A stretch of DNA of 64,000 bases from the NCBI GenBank assembly GCA_009823395.1, contig CM020507.1, positions 13,878,001 to 13,942,000 of the forward strand, in the 5' to 3' direction. Below are positions 58,001 through 64,000 of the stretch, in pieces. The stretch's first letter is position 1; every line of letters starts with the position of its first letter. The stretch is from Thamnaconus septentrionalis (lineage: Eukaryota; Chordata; Actinopteri; Tetraodontiformes; Monacanthidae). The position numbers and the translations under genes were made by a program. The notes under the pieces were generated by a model. That model was not told the DNA's origin and made no database searches. It was given only the letters and a program-made list of their open reading frames with translations.

Positions 58001-60248
58001 AACCGCCGTGTTGGCCTGAAGCCAAACTCATGGCTATATAATTGCTATATAATTAAAGACGGATGGATGCTGTCAATTGTGTGGAAAGAATTTTGGCTGA
58101 AACGCTGTTCTGTTTTGTTTTGTTTTGCTATCTACAATCCCAACCTTGTGTTTTCACTTGGTGAGATTCAGGCCGCCGCGCAACCCTTCCAACCCTTTAA
58201 AAAAAAAATATGACTGTGTTTTCGGCATAGTATTTACGCCAATTTGGCTGTCCAACCAATCAGCGTCTGGGTGTTTCCGTCTTGGTCTCAAAGTGCCTTG
58301 GTGGAAACAAGTCGTAAATTCACAACGGTGGCTTTGAACTAACAGTTGCTAATGCGTTGCTGCTCCGTGTTGTTTGTGTATTTACTTATTTTTGGTCTTA
58401 TTTTGGTAACCGAAGAAACATTGACAGCAGTTACAAAAACACAATAGGAGATTACATTTGCACATAACATTTTTGTGGAGTGCACTCCGATGCAGTCTTT
58501 CCCCGTCATAATGGGGTTTAACGTCACCGATGCCATTCTTGTCCTTGGTTAACCCTTCGTGCCCCGGGGTGTGTGTTTATAGTGCTGATACCTGATAACC
58601 TGACACAGCAAAGGTCCAGACAAAAGGAGAAAGTCTCTTCCGCCAAGTGGTCAGAATGCCACAGCGGATGATACTTTTTTTTTTTTTTATTAGTGGACGC
58701 ATGTTATTGGAACAAATTAGTCTTAGATTTCAAAATGTCTCTCGAAATGTAATTATTTTAAAATCAGGAAGGAGAAATGTTTGACGTGTAATAATTCAAA
58801 CACGTCTACACGCACTACAGGTCAGAAAGGGTAACGGGAGAATGAAATCTGAGGAGAAAGACAAGACGACCCAAGGGATGAGGGAGTTTCTCAAAATGTG
58901 TCAGTAATTTGATTCACTTCTACAAAAAACACAGCATTTGCTTTTCAATTGTTTTAGTGCAGCAATTCACTAAAATGCTATAAGTTTTTTTAATATCTCA
59001 TATAAGTTGCAGCTTTTATCGATTGATGTGTGAAGTGTCTCTCTCTGTCCAACACAACTGCTTAATCTCTTCATCTCCGAATCCAAAATGACCAGAGGGG
59101 GAAAAAGGGCCAACAGGTGTGTTTATGTGCCCGTCCTCGTAAATCAGTGATTGTATCCGAGTTCGACTGGACTTGTGTGGAATGCCAGATCTCTTTCACT
59201 GATAAAGATTACATGACTGTAGCTCTTGAGTTTCTCCGGGGTTTAAAAGGTCATCAGAGGGCAGATGAATCCCAAAAATCCTACAAATGTTGCTAAGAAC
59301 GCCACTGGTGAATTTGGGACCTTTTGGCACTTGAGTGCTTAAACTGAAGACACACACTTATCCAGTTTACTGCCCTTTAAGTTCACAAAGTTTAATAAGG
59401 GCTGTGGTGAGAAATTATGCTCATATTTAAACAAATTAAAAGAGCTGTGATTTTTTTCTTTTAGAAAGAGGTCAGTACCACAATGCAGAATCATAAATAT
59501 GTCGTTATTACTCAGCCTGCAAAAAAAGTACGCCGAACCTCTATTTTCCAGAAATTAGAGGAGCTATCAGGTATTTGTTAGCCTGTTTAATCGCGTGCAG
59601 CTCCTGTTGGCCTCCTGCTGGTGGACAAGGCAGCGTTAGATGAGCGCCACCTTCCCATGGCGGGAAGCAGCACACCGAGTACTGCCGTACTCATTTTTAC
59701 TGGTAAATGTAACCATGCCACCACTTATTCTTAAAAACTCTTCGCTGATCTCTGTAGCAGCAGAAGCTAGGCTAATATTTACCTTCTGTTTTTTTTTTAG
59801 CTACAGCCTATATTTCTTATTGTACTTCTCAGAGCAGTTTGCACCTGTTGCCTCCTGTTTTAGCTGCAATTAAAGAGAAGATGATTGGATACAGGATTAA
59901 AAGACTGACTGAAGATGTTGTTCTTAGATGTTGGAAAGATAACTGCATGGAGTTTTCTTTAAATCTTTTTTTCATAAGTCTAAAGAAGTGATACGTTTTT
60001 GAAAAAAAGAAAAAAGTGCCAAATGACAATTGCTGAATGTTCCAACATGAACCACAGTGTGATTTCTATAACCGACGGGGTGCTAATGTGTGTTAATGTC
60101 TCTTTTGTAAAAATGGCATGCAGGTCTTGATCTGGAGTGTCACGGCATCTCCGTGGACAGGGCGTTTTCCGATGATGAAGAGGAACCACCGAGGCGAAAG
60201 CAGTGGCCGCTCCACACCCAGAGCCCAGAACCTGGTGATGAGGACTAG
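43964..60248 (+). CDS. xrcc4: XRCC4, DNA double-strand-break repair scaffold
   Basis: XRCC4 holds DNA ligase IV and bridges ends with XLF in non-homologous end joining. Coding exons: 43964..44102 ([20 protein letters not shown], head domain, with ...[12 protein letters not shown]), 44819..45006 (VSEDEV...[13 protein letters not shown]), 54534..54700 ([12 protein letters not shown], then [16 protein letters not shown], start of the coiled coil), 55270..55434 ([20 protein letters not shown], then [14 protein letters not shown], the ligase IV-binding stalk), 55525..55561, 55690..55712 (tentative), 55979..56079 ([10 protein letters not shown], basic, likely nuclear signal) and 60124..60248 ([19 protein letters not shown]...SPEPGDED, acidic end). 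This sums to 945 nt, 314 residues; human XRCC4 has 336. The two small exons after the stalk are uncertain: exon 6 also has a stronger donor at 55599, and the 23-nt exon has a weak gttcag donor. Intron 3 is 9.5 kb. Confidence 0.88.
44398..44421 (+). repeat. (TG)n microsatellite
   Basis: About twelve TG units in xrcc4 intron 2. Confidence 0.9.
46700..46985 (+). repeat. Fish dispersed repeat with AATAAAGTGGCCGGTGA end, copy 1
   Basis: Starts GGTACCTTATAAAGTGGCCGGTGAATG and contains CATGTGATTGGCTAATTAGC near its end. Both blocks belong to a well-known fish repeat (CCTAATAAAGTGGCCGGTGAGTG ... CACATGATTGGCTGATTAGA). Family not named. Confidence 0.6.
49082..49356 (+). mobile_element. hAT-type MITE 1 (275 bp) with 8-bp target duplication
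   Basis: The ends are CAGAGTTGGAAAGTA and TACTTTTGCCAACTCTG, an inverted pair. Flanks TTGGCCAG (49074-49081) and TTGGTCAG (49357-49364) are an 8-bp duplication with one mismatch, as hAT transposases make. The interior (CTTGAGTATTTCC, ACTCAAGTACATTTT, TTTACTGGAGTAAA) is the fish repeat of the AGTACTTTTACTCAAGTA type. Non-coding. Confidence 0.85.
49692..49729 (+). repeat. (CA)n microsatellite
   Basis: About 18 CA units in xrcc4 intron 3. Confidence 0.9.
50082..50435 (+). mobile_element. hAT-type MITE 2 (354 bp) with 8-bp target duplication
   Basis: Begins CAGGGGTGGGCAAACTTTTT and ends GCGCTTTGCCCAATG, a decayed inverted copy of the start. Inside is GGCGGGCCGGATTAAAAAGC. Flanks GTCTAGAC (50074-50081) and GTCTAGAA (50436-50443) match at seven of eight bases. 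This is the layout of Charlie-like hAT MITEs. Non-coding. Confidence 0.8.
50820..51300. promoter_or_regulatory. GC/CpG-rich stretch inside xrcc4 intron 3
   Basis: Higher CpG content than its surroundings (for example CGGCCGGGGTC, CGCTCGCTTTGCGCG, GACTCGCGCGCAAG). It could be an intronic promoter or enhancer. No exon or donor could be matched to a known gene. Confidence 0.3.
52227..52252 (+). repeat. Poly(T) run
   Basis: About 26 T, perhaps the tail of a minus-strand retroelement whose body is not recognisable. Confidence 0.85.
54085..54366 (+). repeat. Fish dispersed repeat with CCTAATAAAG ends, copy 2
   Basis: Opens CTACCTAATAATGTGGCCAGTG, contains TATGTGATTGGCCAGTATTT and TGTGTTAACAAGCAATTGAA (shared with copy 1 near 46930) and closes TTTTACCTAATAAAGGGG. 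It ends only about 170 bases before xrcc4 exon 4. Confidence 0.65.
55053..55097 (+). repeat. (TAA)n microsatellite
   Basis: About 14 TAA units with TGA interruptions in xrcc4 intron 4. Confidence 0.9.
56080..60123 (+). other. Last intron of xrcc4
   Basis: No other coding exon recognised. It holds the third hAT-like element. Confidence 0.6.
56639..57487 (+). mobile_element. hAT-like non-autonomous element 3 (849 bp) with 8-bp target duplication
   Basis: The ends are CAGGGATGGTCGATATG and CCATATCGCCCATCCCTA, inverted. Flanks GTGCTTCC (56631-56638) and GTGCTCCC (57488-57495) match at seven of eight. Inside are GATATATCG/TTATCGCGATAA motifs near the ends and a central TCGTTTTCACTCG...CGTAAACGGG block. 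No transposase frame is present. Confidence 0.8.
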
Positions 60249-60866
60249 TGGCAGGTCAGTGAAGCTCCAATGTGTCACCACCACAACTGAGGTGTGGCTT
60301 CTCTCAACATGTCAGCCAACAACGTTCAAAAGACAAAAACACTTTATACTACATTCCAAATAATGATTTTTTTTTTTCTTTCTCACTTACTTGTTCCATG
60401 AGTCCTGAAACTAGAGCTCAACTACAGAGCTTACAAAGTAACGTCAAGTTGAGATTTATGGGCCTGGGCAGATTTTCGTCATCTCCCTCTTGCTTCATTC
60501 ACTACTCCTCCTCAGTTTCCGGCCCAGCCGTGACTGTAACAGATGTTGGTGACTTACTAAAAGCCTTCTATTAAAATGGGCTGGGCCGTGATTTGTCCTC
60601 TTCGTTGGTGTTTCAAGATGAACAAAGCATGTTTGTCTTGATCCTGTTGATCTCTCAACCTTCTGTACGGCCACGAAACTTGTTCTTAATACCATGTCTG
60701 CCCATCACTGGATGCTCACAGAAGGCCTCATGCGGCTTTTCACTGCAGTATTTGCCAGTATAAATGGAAAGTCAGATGTAAACTCACTCACCTTAATCAC
60801 TGATTGATCTTGAACAATGAATGAATTTCCTGTTGGCCCAAGTAAAGTTTTGAGGCCGTGAACACG

Positions 60867-60867
<1 letters not shown>

Positions 60868-60940
<73 letters not shown>

Positions 60941-60944
60941 CATT
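60868..60944 (+). repeat. (ATT)n microsatellite
   Basis: About 25 uninterrupted ATT units. Confidence 0.95.
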
Positions 60945-62541
60945 ATTGAGGAAGGAATTGAAAAAAGTGAAGCTGGAGGCTGATGGCTGGAGTAAAGGTA
61001 ATGATGAAGCAAAAGCAAACGTTCACTTTCATTGGCTAAGTTAGGTGCAAGTTTCTAACCTCATTTGAATGGAGAGTCTGTATAGGCCGGTTGGAAATGT
61101 TTATTTATTTGGTTAAGTTTTCAACCTGTTGCTGTTTGTGTCGTGTTATTCTCCATCTTTGCTTTGAATCTGCCTTCTTTTAGCCGGCAAACTGACCACT
61201 CTTAAACACCTCACAGTGAATGATTTTGCAGGGACTCGGACATTTACCTCTTAGAGTAACGCTCTTCTCGCTTGTAAACTGTCGGAGGCATCGCAACACT
61301 GTTTCATAAATACTTGTGTAAATCAGTCGCTTTATTGTTTGGATTTTCGGAAGGGTCTCTTCAAACCAGCAGCTTAAACACATGCGGTCGCATTTAGCAG
61401 CTGCCGCTGCACGCGAGCGGTGCAGTAAAGCAGAGCGGAGCTTCTTTTCCTAGAAAGCCTGGAGTCTGCCTCGCACAGGAAGAGCCTGAAATGCACCTTT
61501 CGTGGAAAAACAAACTTGGCAAAGTATCTGTAATGTACACAAGTGGAGCTAACTTGGTAGCGTACAGTACGGAGCGACAACGTCAACCTTGTAGCATTAT
61601 TTTAGCATTTACATGGTGTTTTGCGTTGAGATAATGAACTTGTCTGATTTAAAATTCATAAAAAAATAGCCTAGCTTTGGGAATTTGATAGCAATAAAGC
61701 AAAAATGTTTTTTTCTTTTTCCAACTCCACTGAAAAACATCAGGTTGCAACACTTGCTGTAATGTTGCTGAACATCGTTACTTTGCCAATTGCCAGTTCC
61801 AATTCAAAACTGTCTCCCTAAATGCACCTCAGTATAAAAGCATAAATGTATTTAACATGTAATGTTATGCAGATTTTAGTATTATCATCACGAGTCTCAC
61901 GAGTGTTCCCCCTGCTTGTTGTTCATTTGGCCCTTAATTCCCCACCTCCCCTCTGTATGTTCTCCACCCTCCGTTTTCATAAGTCTCACCCAGAGGCTTT
62001 CTTTAAACATGTTTTCCTGATATCTGTCCTGCTATGGGGCAAGTTTCGTTTCAACCCCCTACCTCGATACACGCAACCAAAACAGTGACGTCCAGGCAAC
62101 AGAGTCCTGGAGGTGTCCCCAGATTTGTGGCCAGACATTATCCCTGATTGGGAAAGCAGTTTTTCACGAAGCCAGAGCACATGAGTGCCATCTGGCTCGC
62201 CTTAGCTCCAACAATTACCTGTTGCAGATCTCATGAGAGACTTTCCCGCTCTTTGTCTTTCACATAGCAAAAGGCAGAACAAAGAGCAGCGTTATCTGTC
62301 TTTTTCCTTCCCCTACAAAAGCACCGGATATCTGGTCTCGTCTGCTCGATACTTTCGTCGGAACGTTTGCTGACGTTCATTAGGGCCCGTTTGAGATCAG
62401 GCGGTGAACGCCTTCCAGTGCTTCCTCATCGCTGCTAACAATTTGAACAACATGGCCGAGAATCCGGGCCAAGTGTGTGCAAGTATTTCTCTCCTAAAAG
62501 TTCATCCCAAGCTTGGGTTCCCCCCCAAGTCCCCTCCCCTG

Positions 62542-62544
<3 letters not shown>

Positions 62545-62591
<47 letters not shown>
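62545..62591 (+). repeat. (TG)n microsatellite
   Basis: About 22 TG units. Confidence 0.95.
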
Positions 62592-62593
<2 letters not shown>

Positions 62594-64000
62594 CTGGACG
62601 ATGATGGACCAACAAACCAAAGCTGCTTTGTCGCCACCTAATCCTCTTGATTCATCACGTGTTGCCGATGTTTTCCCCTCCCTCGTTTCATCGCTAAAGT
62701 AAAAAAAAAACAAACAACGCAGACAGTCTGCGGGTCTTCCTCCGCACAAAGAGGCATTTTCGCAGACCACCGTTTAACCTCAGTTGCATCTGCTTGCTTT
62801 TATTCGCCGGCCTGATCTACCTGAGGGGGTGTTTGGCAGAGGTTAATGAGGTTGTGTTGTCTCACCGTCTTCACCTCCTCACCTCTCCCTTTGCCTCCGC
62901 TACCAGCTCTAGGTCCCGGGGTCATCCCAGTGTGCCTCCACGCCGAAGAGTAATGAACTAAACGGAGGACCCATTCCCACCTTTTTTTTCTTTTTTTTTT
63001 ATGCTCCGTGACCATTCTACCTTTGACTCCTGGACCTCCCCAGTGTCTTTTATGACTCTGATGATACCTACGTGTCTGCCGAAGACCACGGGTGGGCACA
63101 AGCGGGATAATCCCGCAACACGCGCTTGCTGTTTGGGTAATCCCTACAGGAATGTCACACTCTCCCCACCATCCATCCCATCAATAAGGCCCCTCGGGAG
63201 GAAGAGCGCAGATCGGTTTCCAGGGGGATCGCTTACAGATGCTTTGGCCGGCAGTGAGTGATGGGAGACAAGACAACGTGCGAGACGTGAGAGGCGTCAT
63301 TTGTGCGATTGCATATGGAAGCCACACACTTCGCGGAATATTGTTGCACATGGCCACGAATGCCAATGCTCTTCCACTTGGGGGAGCTTGATTCGCGTTG
63401 CACTTAAAAAAACAAAACAACAGTCCAGTAATCGGAAATTGATTTCATTAAATGTTAGCTGGGAAATAGCCATTAAACTGAGCCTGAGCTTCTAGGCCAA
63501 ACTTGCCTTTATTTTTCCAGGAACTGCAGCGCCTACGTCTAGCTGATGGAGTGGGTGTAGTCACGAACAAAGTTGATTTGTTTCAAAAATAGAGAAAAGA
63601 AATGAGAGTTTTCCCTCGCAACAGAGAGAAGGGAATAAATTGCAGCAACTTGTGCGGAAAAAAAAGCAAATCCATCAATCAGTTCTATCATGATCCATCT
63701 TATACGTCTATATCTGTCTTTCACTCAGGTGTCCGGATCGCACAGGCTCACTGCTGCAAATGTCAGAAATAACCATATCATGCATCCCTTATTAATAAGT
63801 CCGTATAAAATCTTAGTTTCATTTAAAATAGATTGAAAATGTTAAATGCTTTAAAAAGCAAAGGGGAAATTTTCTTACGCCTTAATTTTGTTGTTAAAAC
63901 TCATAAAATGTCATTGTAAAGTTTGTTGTTTAAAACATTTGCAGGGGTTGCGCTTTGCTTTCATTGCTGTACAAACACCACACTGTCATTTGCACACATG

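Larger units (their letters stand above)
60249..64000. other. Intergenic after xrcc4, no gene recognised
   Basis: ATTAAA at about 60570 could end xrcc4. An ATT microsatellite (60868-60944) and a TG microsatellite (62545-62591) are present. In other vertebrates vcan follows xrcc4, but no vcan exon was found before the window ends. Confidence 0.55.

Noticed and set aside
1..64000. CRISPR arrays, bacterial operons or phage features
   Set aside because: The window is vertebrate DNA; the regular repeats are microsatellites with no spacers.

Overview
This is a 64 kb window of vertebrate nuclear DNA, almost certainly a ray-finned (percomorph-like) fish. The genes are split by GT-AG introns, often short. 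The spacers carry dinucleotide and trinucleotide microsatellites, a tRNA-headed SINE ending in GGATGG, hAT-type MITEs with 8-bp target duplications and other fish-wide dispersed repeats. Most of the sequence is non-coding.

Region 1 (1-17.1 kb, plus strand) is a tandem cluster of alpha-arrestin genes (arrestin domain-containing protein 3-like). It holds the 3' end of one copy (A), a decayed copy (B), an intact seven-exon copy (C), an orphan but well-preserved first exon (E), a second decayed copy (G), a second intact seven-exon copy (D, a near twin of C) and an intact, more diverged six-exon copy (F). C plus E and D plus the first exon of F are two repeats of one block with a period of about 6 kb. 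Later insertions, deletions and patch transfers make the cluster a mosaic. C and D keep a C-terminal PPxY motif, which in this family recruits NEDD4-type ubiquitin ligases; A and F do not.

Region 2 (17.1-23 kb) holds a single-exon, minus-strand, GC-rich piggyBac-derived transposase gene of 690 codons. Its DDD residues and C-terminal zinc-binding cluster are preserved, and no terminal repeats were found, so a domesticated gene is likely. A CpG-rich stretch at 18.8-19.3 kb has a perfect palindromic RFX X-box.

Region 3 (23-39 kb) has no gene I can support, only repeats including a SINE that was duplicated in tandem.

Region 4 (39.1-60.3 kb) is the conserved head-to-head pair tmem167a (kish-A, minus) and xrcc4 (NHEJ scaffold, plus). 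They share a CpG-containing bidirectional promoter at about 41.1-41.3 kb, the same neighbours as on human 5q. The tmem167a sequence has one extra base in its second exon, which breaks the otherwise conserved frame. The xrcc4 introns hold three hAT-like MITEs and two copies of another fish repeat. The last 3.7 kb (60.3-64 kb) has no recognisable gene.
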